From: UBA11710 sp049287025 | GTDB lineage: Bacteria > Patescibacteriota > Patescibacteriia > Magasanikbacterales > UBA922 | Assembly (NCBI GenBank): GCA_049287025.1 | Contig: JBAQFA010000052.1 | Coordinates: forward strand, 1 to 52,406 | Length of the DNA stretch: 52,406 nt | Reading direction: 5' to 3' | Program-made: the position numbers and the translations under genes | Notes under the pieces: generated by a model | Databases searched by the model: none | Seen by the model: the letters and a program-made list of their open reading frames with translations, nothing else | What the model was told of the DNA's origin: nothing | Part shown: positions 1 through 7,958 of the stretch, in pieces | Layout: each line of letters opens with the position of its first letter | Position numbering within the stretch: the stretch's first letter is position 1

Positions 1-2
1 CC

Positions 3-1232
3 CTAATCCCTCTGATTCCTCTAACATTCTTCATCGTCACCACACCAAACAATCTGGCTTTGTTGATTACTCTACTTATCAGCGCTTGGATTTGGTATGA
101 AAATAAATTTAGTTATTACAAAACAAATTTGTTAGGATTAATTTTATGTCTAACTGCCTGCACCATTCACGCCATGATTGGTCTACCTTTATTAATAATT
201 TATCTCGGCTCAATTATATTTAAAAAATCTAATAGTTTATTTAAAAAAATATTTTATCCAATTTATATTATTATTTTAAGTTTGATTGTTCCCCTCGCCC
301 TATATGCCAATTCTATTTTAAACAAAGGTTCAATTATTTTTCAAAATACTTTTACTAACATTAACGACTTTTTAACAATCTTCTCCCGCCCACACTACAT
401 CATGATTGACCGCGGGCCAAATTTATTAAAACTTCTCTACTATTACCGCGATACTCTTTTACCAATCATGCTTATAATTTTATTAACCGGGATTGTCATT
501 GTTATAAAGAAGTATCAGTCAAAAATCACTGGCTTTTTTATTGCCACGGCTCTGGGTTTGATTGTTTCTGCCTTCTTTATTATTACCACGATTCAATTCA
601 AAGACGTGATTTCTTATGATCAAAAACTATATGGACAGAGACTGTTAGATATGGTCTTAATTATTCTCTTGCCTTTTTTTGTTTTGGCTCTGCGTGAAGT
701 TTTTATGTTAATAAAAAGCCAAGCTGGCAAACAATTACTAGCGAGTTTATTTTTCTCTGGTCTACTTCTCGTGTCTTGGTTTTTTACTTATCCAACTCGC
801 GATAACATCTCGCTCTATACTGGACAAAATATGCGTTCAGCTGATATCCAGACTGTCCACTTTATCGCGAACAAAAATAATAATAAAACTGATTATATAG
901 TTTTGACTAATCAAACCATTGGTGTCACAGCTCTGCGTGAATTTGGTTTTAATCATTATCTTAATACTCCGGCTGGTGAACAATATTTTTATTCTATTCC
1001 AACTGGCGGACCACTCTATCAATATTTCCGCAAAATGGTTTACGAAGAACCAAAACGGGCGTGGATGGAACAAGCTATGAGATTTGCCGGCGTTAAAAAA
1101 GCTTATTTTGTTCATACAAATTATTGGGCACCGGCAGCTGAGATTCGTGACAAAGCTAAATTAGAAGCAGATGATTGGTGGGAAGTGAATAACGGACGAG
1201 CATGGATTTATGAATATACATTAAAACAATAA
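3..1232 (+). CDS. Polytopic membrane protein, C-terminal part (5' end outside window)
   Basis: The frame is open to the left edge, so the true start lies outside the window; a TTG at 60 is only an internal codon. The visible part has about eight hydrophobic helices up to roughly position 800, then a soluble C-terminal domain of about 130 residues rich in aromatic residues. This layout (many helices plus a C-terminal globular domain) resembles GT-C type membrane glycosyltransferases or O-antigen-ligase-like proteins, but I see no diagnostic motif and do not assign a function. It is followed after 45 bases by the peptidase-like gene on the same strand. Confidence 0.75.
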   Translation, partial: LIPLIPLTFFIVTTPNNLALLITLLISAWIWYENKFSYYKTNLLGLILCLTACTIHAMIGLPLLIIYLGSIIFKKSNSLFKKIFYPIYIIILSLIVPLALYANSILNKGSIIFQNTFTNINDFLTIFSRPHYIMIDRGPNLLKLLYYYRDTLLPIMLIILLTGIVIVIKKYQSKITGFFIATALGLIVSAFFIITTIQFKDVISYDQKLYGQRLLDMVLIILLPFFVLALREVFMLIKSQAGKQLLASLFFSGLLLVSWFFTYPTRDNISLYTGQNMRSADIQTVHFIANKNNNKTDYIVLTNQTIGVTALREFGFNHYLNTPAGEQYFYSIPTGGPLYQYFRKMVYEEPKRAWMEQAMRFAGVKKAYFVHTNYWAPAAEIRDKAKLEADDWWEVNNGRAWIYEYTLKQ

Positions 1233-1277
1233 AATATAAGAAGTAAAAAATAATTTAAAAAAAATTTTAAAAATCAT

Positions 1278-2111
1278 ATGGACCCAACACACAATCATGA
1301 ACAGGCTGAGATCGCAAGGGTTGAGGCAGAACGAGCAGAATATAAAAAAACTGCAAAACAAATTGTCACTAGATTATTTCAAGATGTCCTAAGCAATGAC
1401 GAATTAATAAAACGCGCCCAATGTGCAGATCAAACTGAATTTGTTACTCCAGCACAAATGCAGGTACGAGCTAAAGATAATCCAACAGAACCAGATGTGG
1501 ACGGATTCATTCAGATTGATCTGACAGATACAGAAGTTCGTCGTCATTCAGTCATAACTCATTCAAAATCACGTGCAGAAACATTACACACATTATTACA
1601 TGAATCTGTACATTTAATGTCACCTAGACCTACCCTTATTTCCAATCCGATGGACGAACCTGGTGATGAAAAATTTTCAGATTACCTTGGAGCAATCCGA
1701 TATGAAAGATTTAGACGTAATAAAAAAGTTGATATAAGGTCTCTTGCTGATAAACCAAATGCTCAAGCGCTTTTTTGGGAAGCTGTGACTGACTGGTTAG
1801 CTGAGGAAGGTTTAGAAAACGAATTAAGCCCAGAGGAAATAGATGAGATTGCCGACGGTGGTTATTATGAACGCCATTGGATTTATTATTTAGTACGAAA
1901 ATCTCCAAACAAACCAGAACTAATTAAAGCAATAAAAGAAGCTTACACACAAGGAAATGAAGATCCTCTATTGTGGATTTTACAAAAACAGTCACAAACA
2001 ACTGATAATAGTTTATATGAAAAAATGTTAGATATTATGGGAAGACCAAGAACAGAAACCGACCGTGTTGATGACTGGATGAAAATTATTGATCAATACT
2101 TTAAAAAATAA
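1278..2111 (+). CDS. Putative zinc metallopeptidase-like protein (HExxH)
   Basis: A 277-residue soluble protein with a charged, helical N-terminus. It carries an HESVH motif (H108, E109, H112) in a predicted helix and, about 60 residues later, the helix WEAVTDWLAEEG (E168). An HExxH helix followed by an E-x-x-x-D helix is the layout of gluzincin-type peptidases, where the later Glu is the third zinc ligand. I see no signal peptide, so it would act in the cytoplasm. The start is the ATG at 1278; no strong ribosome binding site is visible. The next gene begins 3 bases after its stop, so the two are probably co-transcribed. The substrate is unknown, and the assignment rests on the motif alone. 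Confidence 0.7.
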   Translation: MDPTHNHEQAEIARVEAERAEYKKTAKQIVTRLFQDVLSNDELIKRAQCADQTEFVTPAQMQVRAKDNPTEPDVDGFIQIDLTDTEVRRHSVITHSKSRAETLHTLLHESVHLMSPRPTLISNPMDEPGDEKFSDYLGAIRYERFRRNKKVDIRSLADKPNAQALFWEAVTDWLAEEGLENELSPEEIDEIADGGYYERHWIYYLVRKSPNKPELIKAIKEAYTQGNEDPLLWILQKQSQTTDNSLYEKMLDIMGRPRTETDRVDDWMKIIDQYFKK

Positions 2112-2114
2112 TTT

Positions 2115-2696
2115 ATGAAAAACAAAATCATTTTCATCACTTTATTAATTTTGGCAATTATAATAATTGTCACAAGTGTTTTGTTACAAACAAATAAAGC
2201 ATGGTCAACATACTATAATACAAACTACAATTTTACTATCAAATATCCGAGTGAAATATTTAAACAAGATAATTTTTCTTGTGTCATTCCTGTTTCTGAA
2301 GGAAAAAATATTACAGATGATTCTGCAGTTGTTTTTAAACACACTTTTCCTTTTGAATGGAGTGATGACGCTGACAATAGTCACCAAGAAATGACAGATA
2401 TGTCTATTGAGCTCTGTGTTGTGGACGGAAATTATCAAGATCTAGTAAATTATTATGATTCTTTAACACCTGTTACTGTTGATAAACATGAAGCAATTAA
2501 AATAGAAATGGGAGCTGAAGGTGCTGGTGTTGAACTATATTACTTTCCACTAGATAATAACAAAAGTTTAATTATTGATTACCACTACATATCGTCTTTT
2601 ATTGACCAACGTCTAACTGAAGAAAAACAATATATTACAATTGAAAAACAAAAAGAGATATTACGACAAATGTTAGAAAGTCTGAAATTAAACTAA
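2115..2696 (+). CDS. Membrane-anchored exported protein of unknown function
   Basis: A 193-residue protein. Residues 4-26 form a strongly hydrophobic, uncleaved-looking signal anchor; the rest is predicted to be extracytoplasmic. The segment right after the anchor (YNFTIKYPSE) matches the opening strand of small exported domains of the PsbP-like type that are common in Patescibacteria; this family link is an inference. No catalytic motif was recognised. It is almost certainly co-transcribed with the upstream peptidase-like gene (3-base gap) and ends just before a bidirectional terminator. Confidence 0.7.
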   Translation: MKNKIIFITLLILAIIIIVTSVLLQTNKAWSTYYNTNYNFTIKYPSEIFKQDNFSCVIPVSEGKNITDDSAVVFKHTFPFEWSDDADNSHQEMTDMSIELCVVDGNYQDLVNYYDSLTPVTVDKHEAIKIEMGAEGAGVELYYFPLDNNKSLIIDYHYISSFIDQRLTEEKQYITIEKQKEILRQMLESLKLN

Positions 2697-2712
2697 AAAT
2701 TAGTACTATACA

Positions 2713-2743
2713 TAAAAAAACACCCTCATGGATGTTTTTTTGT
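2713..2743. terminator. Bidirectional intrinsic terminator
   Basis: A six-pair stem (ACACCC / GGATGT, loop TCAT) is flanked by an A-run on the left and a T-run on the right. It pairs best when read on the minus strand (a U-G wobble instead of C-A). It lies between convergent genes and can serve both. Confidence 0.7.
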
Positions 2744-2762
2744 TTATTGAAAATCTTACGCC

Positions 2763-3827
2763 CTAAGTCTTATGTCTTATAGCACCAATCAATTCATTCA
2801 CACTCCCCGCCTCCACTAATTCCACCCTTTCAACCCCGCCAAAAGTCTCTCTTACTCCACCAGTATCAGAAGCAATCACGCGCAAACCATGATGCAAAGC
2901 TTCGTGAATCACAGTCGGATTATTTTCTATGCAAATTGACGGAAAAATCAAAACATCACAGGCGTTATAAATCTCTTCTAAATTTTCTCCTTCTAGCCGA
3001 CCATGAATAATTACATTATTTTTGTCAGAGGCCCATTGTTCCACTTCTTGGCGCAATATTCCATCACCTACTATATGCAATTCTTTGTCTAAAACATTCT
3101 TCCACGCCTGGATTAAAACACGAATACCCTTATGTTCAACCAAACTACCAACAAATAAAAATTTATTCTGTTCCCTCCCATTATTAAGGGGAGGGTTAGG
3201 GAGGGGTTGCTTCTCTAACACAAAATTAGCATTCACAAAAAAACCTCTACTTCTATAAAACTCCCACAAAAATTTAGTCGGACTAATTACCTCATCTACA
3301 TTTTTAAATTTTCTTTTCATTATCCATGAATATATTTTTTGCGCCAAATTATCTTTCTCATGACTCCACACAAATACTCCTGATGGCTCTACTAATTGAA
3401 CATCATGAAGATAGTGCCTCCACTTTATTCTTAAATCTTTATTCTTTATTCTCAAACCATATCCTATCCCCATCAGATTGTGTGTTTCTACTATATCTGG
3501 TTGTTCACTTTTCAAAATATCGTGAATAATCCGTCCACTCCAACAATTAAAAATATCAATAAAATGCCAAATCAATTTCAACCCAAAATTATGCTTGGAC
3601 AAATTTTTATACGAAAAAATATTTGGCACCCAAAAACGATAGACTGTGATATCATCTTCAAAACTTTTTACTGGAACCCAAGAACCCCAACCATCCCACG
3701 GTCGCCAGGTTATTATTACTACTTCATTCCCTTCATCAACCAATTCTCCTGCTCGCCTTTCTACCACTCTCTCGGCCCCACCCACAGCATAGGGTTTGTA
3801 TAAGTTGTTTATTAATACGACTTTCAT
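2763..3827 (-). CDS. GT4-family glycosyltransferase
   Basis: A 354-residue two-domain GT-B enzyme that would transfer a sugar from a nucleotide-sugar donor during surface polysaccharide or glycolipid synthesis. The N-terminus has the acceptor-domain signature of the family (YAVGGAERVV, residues 13-22). The donor domain has FLFVGSLVEHKG and the E-x7-E region IENNPTVIHEALHHG near the C-terminus, followed by VIASDTGG. The linker between domains contains a proline-rich insert (PLPNPPLNNGRE) encoded by a C/G-tract repeat at 3173-3206 that looks inserted. The donor and acceptor cannot be told from sequence. The gene stands alone on the minus strand. Confidence 0.88.
   Translation of the reverse strand: MKVVLINNLYKPYAVGGAERVVERRAGELVDEGNEVVIITWRPWDGWGSWVPVKSFEDDITVYRFWVPNIFSYKNLSKHNFGLKLIWHFIDIFNCWSGRIIHDILKSEQPDIVETHNLMGIGYGLRIKNKDLRIKWRHYLHDVQLVEPSGVFVWSHEKDNLAQKIYSWIMKRKFKNVDEVISPTKFLWEFYRSRGFFVNANFVLEKQPLPNPPLNNGREQNKFLFVGSLVEHKGIRVLIQAWKNVLDKELHIVGDGILRQEVEQWASDKNNVIIHGRLEGENLEEIYNACDVLIFPSICIENNPTVIHEALHHGLRVIASDTGGVRETFGGVERVELVEAGSVNELIGAIRHKT
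3173..3206. repeat. G-tract palindromic repeat inside the glycosyltransferase gene
   Basis: The + strand holds four G-tracts separated by 1, 3 and 1 bases (3188-3206), which fits the rule for an intramolecular G-quadruplex. A CCCTCCC tract at 3173-3179 can also pair with the G-tracts as a hairpin. It is read in frame as the linker PLPNPPLNNGRE. Confidence 0.6.
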
Positions 3828-3835
3828 TTTTTCAC

Positions 3836-3985
3836 AATCCCGAATCCCCGAAGGGGTGAGGGATCCCTTGTAATATATTTAAACTATGTTTTAACATTAT
3901 ACCTTTACATAACACTTTTTTCAAATTCATACCCCGAAACCTTCTTGTCCACCATAGCTTTAGCGAAGGTGGAAGCGAAGGGGTA
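3836..3985. repeat. Degenerate copies of the GATCCC-type palindromic element
   Basis: At 3836-3870 a hairpin arm (CGAATCCCCGAAGGGGTGAG then GGATCCC) matches arms seen at 19401 and in uvrA. At 3933-3985 a second arm contains TAGCTTTAGCGAAGGTGG, the same word found in the uvrB insertion. Together they flank the promoter-proximal side of the glycosyltransferase gene. No gene lies here. Confidence 0.6.
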
Positions 3986-4338
3986 CAAAAAATCCCCGTT
4001 CACACAAACCTCCCACTTTATTTCCAACAGTTAGAAACAAAGTGGACGGTGCGAACGGAGATAATTTTGCCTTCCAATAATAATTTGAGATCCTCCAAGA
4101 TCTCCGCGCCCCTGGGTGGTGAGTCCAAGGGACTTCCGCTAGTGTTAACACCACTATCCTCCTTTAGTCAGAGGGTCGTGTAGAGCCGAAGCCCTACTTC
4201 CCGCGCTTCCCGGTCCCGGTCGCCCCCTTCTTCTTGTTGGGGGACGAACCTCCCCGCCCGTTAGCGTCGTTCCGACCCTTGAGAACCTGAACCGAACCCG
4301 ACTTCCCCATCGCTCCCTCCTGAAGTGAGAAGGTCCAC
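3984..4338 (-). ncRNA. Structured RNA island A, family unassigned
   Basis: About 350 bases of markedly higher G+C than the flanks, with no credible gene. Read on the minus strand it has a promoter just upstream (4345-4374), a UUCG-capped hairpin (GUAGGGC/GCUCUAC), a GTGGTG...CACCAC closing stem and, at 3996-4058, a long hairpin (CCGTTCGCAC / GTGTGAACGG) followed by a T-run, which would be the terminator. I looked for the RNase P GAGGAAAGTCC box, the SRP apical motif and a tmRNA tag or T-loop and found none. The ORFs reading through it have compositions expected of structured RNA, not protein. Confidence 0.55.
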
Positions 4339-4344
4339 AATAAT

Positions 4345-4374
4345 ATTCAACCATAAAACTCTCTCTCTTGTCAA
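4345..4374 (-). promoter_or_regulatory. Promoter of structured RNA A
   Basis: The minus strand reads TTGACA (4369-4374), an 18-base spacer, then TTGAAT (4345-4350). The perfect -35 and its position just before the GC-rich island support transcription leftwards from about 4338. Confidence 0.5.
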
Positions 4375-4478
4375 CAATTTCCCCACATTTCACCCACATA
4401 TCAATATTTTTAGTAGTTGATAAAAAACAGCAAATAAGATAATATACTCACTACCAAAGTATCTAATTAAAACAATCT

Positions 4479-4524
4479 GCATTATCTGCGACATCTGCGT
4501 ATAATCAGCGTCATCTGTGTCATT
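4479..4524. repeat. 'CTGCGTCATCTGTGTC' repeat arm upstream of dnaB
   Basis: A chain of short units (ATCTGCG, ATCAGCG, ATCTGTGTC) identical in style to arms at 34466-34576, 39898-39953, 40199-40250 and 40945-41006. It ends 2 bases before the dnaB start codon, so it is the ribosome-entry region of dnaB; no Shine-Dalgarno is present. Confidence 0.75.
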
Positions 4525-4526
4525 TT

Positions 4527-5969
4527 ATGCCTGACATCACCGAATTAGAAAAAATTCCACCCCAAAACCTAGAAGCTGAGATGTCTCTTCTTGGTTCTAT
4601 TTTGCTTGATAAAGATGCCATGTTAAAAATTGCCGACATGATTGATACTGATGATTTTTATAAAAATGCCCATGCGGATATTTTTTCTGTCATGTCCGAA
4701 TTGTATAATAAAAATGAACCAGTGGATGTTTTGACTCTGGGTAATAGATTAGAAGAATTAAATAAATTAGAAAAAGTTGGCGGACGAACTTATCTCATTG
4801 CTCTATCCAATGCTGTTCCAACTGCTTCCCACATTGAACAATACGCCAAAATTATCCGCAGAAAATCTACTCTACGAAAACTCTTGCATGCTTCACACGA
4901 AATTACTCGCCTTGGTTATCAAGAAGAAACTGAAAGCGTAGAAGATTTGTTAGATGAAGCCCAACAACATTTGTATGGTGTCACCCAAAAACATCTTAAA
5001 CAAACTTTTTCTCCAATCAGAGATGTCTTAAATAATGCGTTTGAAAGAATTGATGAACTCCACCGCGAAAAAGGCAAACTCCGTGGCTTGCCAACTGGTT
5101 TCAACCAATTAGATAATCTTTTGGCTGGTTTACAAAAATCTGATTTGATTATTTTGGCCGCTCGTCCATCTGTGGGTAAAACTTCTCTGGCTCTGGATAT
5201 TGCTCGCAATGTGGCTGTAAGAGGCAAAGCTTCTGTCGGAATTTTTTCTTTGGAAATGAGCAAAGAACAACTCGTGGACAGAATGCTTTGTGCTGAAGCT
5301 GGAGTAGATCTATGGAAAATGCGTACGGGAAATTTATCCGATCGTCCTGATAGTCAAGATTTTCCCCGTATTGGTCATGCCATGGGTGTGTTGTCCGAAG
5401 CCAAGATCTATATTGATGACCAACCAGGCAACAACGTGATGCAGATCCGTACCAAAGCCAGACGTTTGCAATCCGAACATGGCTTGGATTTGATTGTGAT
5501 TGACTATTTGCAACTCATGGAATCACATAACCCAAAAAGAAACAGTGATAACCGCGTCCAAGAAGTAGCGGAAATGTCTAGAAATTTAAAAGGCATTGCT
5601 CGTGAACTCAATATTCCGGTTTTAGCTTTGTCACAATTGTCCCGTGGCGTAGAAGCGCGCAAACCAGCTATTCCAAAATTATCCGACTTGCGCGAATCTG
5701 GTTCTATTGAACAAGATGCCGACGTGGTTATGTTTATTTATCGTAAAATGGCAGATAGAAATTATCGTGAAGAAGATATACCACCAGATGAAAGACAGAT
5801 TGCTGAAATTTATGTATCCAAACACAGAAATGGTCCAACTGGCATGGTAAAGACTTTCTTTAAAGCCGAAAATGCCAGCTTCAAAAACTTAGATACAGAT
5901 TTTGTGTCTGCTCCACCTCCCCCACCACCAACCAAAGCAACACCTCCTCCTAATATACCAAAGTTTTAA
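4527..5969 (+). CDS. dnaB: Replicative DNA helicase DnaB
   Basis: A 480-residue hexameric helicase that unwinds DNA at the replication fork. The N-terminal domain (PPQNLEAEMSLLGSIL, from residue 11) is the primase-interacting helical bundle. The RecA-like domain follows, with Walker A AARPSVGKTS at about residues 211-220, Walker B-type IVIDYLQLM and the conserved SQLSRGVEAR and RESGSIEQDADVV blocks. It ends in a proline-rich tail. Length matches the family, and no intein interrupts it. ybaB and recR follow on the same strand, separated by repeat elements. Confidence 0.97.
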   Translation: MPDITELEKIPPQNLEAEMSLLGSILLDKDAMLKIADMIDTDDFYKNAHADIFSVMSELYNKNEPVDVLTLGNRLEELNKLEKVGGRTYLIALSNAVPTASHIEQYAKIIRRKSTLRKLLHASHEITRLGYQEETESVEDLLDEAQQHLYGVTQKHLKQTFSPIRDVLNNAFERIDELHREKGKLRGLPTGFNQLDNLLAGLQKSDLIILAARPSVGKTSLALDIARNVAVRGKASVGIFSLEMSKEQLVDRMLCAEAGVDLWKMRTGNLSDRPDSQDFPRIGHAMGVLSEAKIYIDDQPGNNVMQIRTKARRLQSEHGLDLIVIDYLQLMESHNPKRNSDNRVQEVAEMSRNLKGIARELNIPVLALSQLSRGVEARKPAIPKLSDLRESGSIEQDADVVMFIYRKMADRNYREEDIPPDERQIAEIYVSKHRNGPTGMVKTFFKAENASFKNLDTDFVSAPPPPPPTKATPPPNIPKF

Positions 5970-5974
5970 AAAAC

Positions 5975-6066
5975 ACTATTCAGATATCCAGATAATCCAG
6001 ATTTACAGATAACAAATTGTTAATCACATCCGTAGATCTGAATTATCCGTATATCCGGATAGTTAA
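5975..6066. repeat. 'CAGATATCCGGATA' two-armed repeat between dnaB and ybaB
   Basis: The left arm (ATTCAGATATCCAGATAATC) and the right arm (GAATTATCCGTATATCCGGA) are made of the same short units in opposite sense and can pair into a long AT-rich hairpin. It fills the whole dnaB-ybaB gap. Confidence 0.65.
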
Positions 6067-6077
6067 TTAATTTGTAT

Positions 6078-6374
6078 ATGTTCAACAAACTAAAACAATT
6101 CAAAGACATGCGCAACCAGGCCAAAGATTTGCAAAGCAAATTGGCTGACGAATCTGTCACTACCAGCTCTAGTGGAGTATCTCTAACTATGGACGGCAAC
6201 TTAGTTCTCAAAGATTTAAATATTCCTGATGATTTATTATCTCCAGACAAAAAAAATAAATTAATTAGTGCTATCAAAGATGCCCATAGTGATGCCATGA
6301 AAAAAATCCAACGTATTATGGCTATGAAAATGAAAGAAATGGGTGGTCTGCCTAATATACCAGGACTAAGTTAA
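6078..6374 (+). CDS. YbaB/EbfC family nucleoid-associated protein
   Basis: A 98-residue protein with the family layout: an N-terminal helix (FNKLKQFKDMRNQAKDLQSKLAD), a central strand region (SGVSLTMDGNLVLKDLNI) and a C-terminal helix ending in MKEMGGLPNIPGL. YbaB dimers bind DNA and are usually encoded beside recR, as here. I chose the ATG at 6078; the TTG two codons upstream falls at the end of a repeat arm. The ybaB-recR neighbourhood is a classic conserved pair and supports the call. Confidence 0.9.
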   Translation: MFNKLKQFKDMRNQAKDLQSKLADESVTTSSSGVSLTMDGNLVLKDLNIPDDLLSPDKKNKLISAIKDAHSDAMKKIQRIMAMKMKEMGGLPNIPGLS

Positions 6375-6470
6375 TTAAGTTTGACTAAGTATCTAAGTTC
6401 ACTAAGTTTTTAATAATTACAATTTTAACTTAGACAACTTAGATACTTATATAACTTAGGAAACTTATTA
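6368..6470. repeat. 'AACTTAGATACTTA' two-armed repeat upstream of recR
   Basis: The left arm (TAAGTATCTAAGTTCACTAA) and right arm (ACTTAGACAACTTAGATACT) are mirror images built of the unit ACTTAG. The right arm ends about 2 bases before the recR start. The same family occurs at 12577-12662. Confidence 0.7.
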
Positions 6471-6472
6471 TC

Positions 6473-7057
6473 ATGTATTCCAAATCAATCCAACAACTCA
6501 TCACCGCTTTTTCCAAGCTCCCTAGTGTTGGCGAACGTACAGCCGAGCGCTATGTTTTTTATTTATTAAAATCGGGCAAAAAAGATGCGGGTGAAATCAC
6601 TCTGGCTTTAAAAAATTTAATTGACACTGTTAAAAGTTGTGAGATTTGTTGGGACTTTTCTGATTCTTCTCCCTGTACAATTTGTTCTGATAAAAAACGT
6701 GATACCAAAACAATTTGTGTAGTGGCTGAACCACAAGATATTCAAGCTATAGAAAAAACTGATGAATACAATGGTCTCTATCATGTCTTGCGTGGAGTAA
6801 TAAAAGCCGATGATGATGAATTGAATAACTTAAAAATAAAAGAACTATTGGCTCGCGCCAAAACTGCAGATGAAATTATCTTTGCTCTAAATCCTGATCT
6901 GAATGGAGAAAATACTACTATGTACTTGATAGACAAATTAAAAACTGCCAATCCTAAATTAAAACTGACTCGCCTGGCTCGCGGTCTACCTATGGGAAGT
7001 GACTTGCAATATGCTGATGAAATTACTCTGGGTAGTGCGATAAAGAACAGAAAATAA
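6473..7057 (+). CDS. recR: Recombination protein RecR
   Basis: A 194-residue protein that loads RecA at gaps together with RecF/RecO. It has an N-terminal helix-hairpin-helix (FSKLPSVGERTAERYVFYLL), a four-cysteine zinc finger (CEIC ... CTIC, residues 59-75) and a TOPRIM domain (ICVVAEPQDIQAIEKT ... FALNPDLNGENTTMYL) with the late LARGLPMGSDLQYADEIT block. Full length. It follows ybaB, and a clear terminator sits directly behind the stop. Confidence 0.96.
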   Translation: MYSKSIQQLITAFSKLPSVGERTAERYVFYLLKSGKKDAGEITLALKNLIDTVKSCEICWDFSDSSPCTICSDKKRDTKTICVVAEPQDIQAIEKTDEYNGLYHVLRGVIKADDDELNNLKIKELLARAKTADEIIFALNPDLNGENTTMYLIDKLKTANPKLKLTRLARGLPMGSDLQYADEITLGSAIKNRK

Positions 7058-7058
7058 A

Positions 7059-7086
7059 AAAGCACCTTACTATAGGTGTTTTTTTG
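7059..7086. terminator. Terminator after recR
   Basis: A CACCT / AGGTG stem with a short loop, an A-run in front and seven T residues behind. It starts within 10 bases of the recR stop and also reads as a terminator on the minus strand. Confidence 0.8.
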
Positions 7087-7462
7087 CAGGCGGAGTGTGC
7101 CTAAAAAGACAAAATTCTCCTCCGCCTACAAAAGGCCGAAGCGTCTAGCCGTCCCCCTTCTGGGAACTACTCTCGGGGGTGTGGGAGGCACCCTTTGGAG
7201 AGACGGCTAGACGTCGGCTATATCAAGCGACCAAAGATGTTTGCTGTGGGTGACACAGCTACATCTTACAAGACTCGGGCAGCGTGAGTCTTGGAGCCAG
7301 TAATGGCTCAGGTCGCGCAATTGTTTGTGCCCCAGCTTGCCTCCCCCTCGAGACAAAAACTACAAAACCTCCGGAACCAAACTGCCCGAAGAGAAAGGTT
7401 TTGTAGCCAAGCCGCGTGGCTTTGCTGGGGTCCTCTCGAGGGTCCGGAGTCCCTCGATATTA
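7087..7462. ncRNA. Structured RNA island B with a predicted pseudoknot, family unassigned
   Basis: A GC-rich gene-free block. I can pair AGGCGGAG/CTCCGCCT, a 12-bp stem CGTCTAGCCGTC/GACGGCTAGACG, and GCGACC/GGTCGC closing three perfect hairpins (AGATGT/ACATCT, AAGACTC/GAGTCTT, GAGCCA-GTAA-TGGCTC). Further pairs are CCCCAGC/GCTGGGG, CCCTCGAG/CTCGAGGG, CTACAAAACCT/AGGTTTTGTAG and CTCCGGA/TCCGGAG. The last two cross, which makes a pseudoknot. Strand is unclear: terminators lie at both ends and no strong promoter is visible. No hallmark of RNase P RNA, SRP RNA or tmRNA was found. Confidence 0.6.
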
Positions 7463-7509
7463 AAGAATGAACAAAATAAAAACAAAAAATGTTTCTACTT
7501 TCTTTATTC

Positions 7510-7550
7510 TTTAAAAAAAATAAATCCGCTAAAACAGCGGATTTATTAAA
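7510..7550 (-). terminator. Terminator of the rplU operon
   Basis: A perfect 12-bp stem (AATAAATCCGCT / AGCGGATTTATT, loop AAAAC) lies just behind the rplU stop. On the minus strand it is followed by eight T residues. Confidence 0.85.
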
Positions 7551-7552
7551 TT

Positions 7553-7867
7553 TTATTTAACTTCTTTTACCTTGACTTTGGTAAAATGTTGTTTGTGTCC
7601 GTAAACTTTTTTATATCTTATTTTATTTTTAAACTTTACCACTCTAACCTTCTTATTTCTACCTTGTTCTTCGACTGTAGCCGCTATTTCTACTCCAGCC
7701 AAATATGGTGTACCGATTTTTACATCTTTACCATCTTCACTAGCGAGCAATAAAATTTTGTCAAAGACCATGTCTTTTCCTTCTTCTACGGCTAATTTTT
7801 CAATTTTTAAGGTGTCGCCAGTTTTTATTAAATACTGCTTTCCACCTGTTTCAATGACTGCAAACAT
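7553..7867 (-). CDS. rplU: 50S ribosomal protein L21
   Basis: A 104-residue protein that binds 23S rRNA. It opens with FAVIETGGKQYLIKTGDTL and ends in the basic KNKIRYKKVYGHKQHFTKVKVKEV typical of L21. I chose the ATG at 7867, which gives the family length; an upstream ATG would add six residues. rpmA (L27), its usual partner, does not follow; the gene ends at a terminator instead. Confidence 0.96.
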   Translation of the reverse strand: MFAVIETGGKQYLIKTGDTLKIEKLAVEEGKDMVFDKILLLASEDGKDVKIGTPYLAGVEIAATVEEQGRNKKVRVVKFKNKIRYKKVYGHKQHFTKVKVKEVK

Positions 7868-7958
7868 AGGTTTATAATCAAACAATTTGTATATAAATTA
7901 AAATGTAAAGGGAAACATTACGCAAATATTCTACCAAATAAGCCAAAATAAGTCAAGT

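Noticed and set aside
7325..7549. A 74-codon + frame in structured island B (and similar frames in the other islands, e.g. 4154-4399, 14715-14993, 24712-24993, 43784-44119, 44385-44774)
   Set aside because: They run across perfect stems, have erratic composition (runs of Pro, Arg, Cys, Ser) and lack homology or a ribosome binding site. They are products of GC-rich RNA genes.
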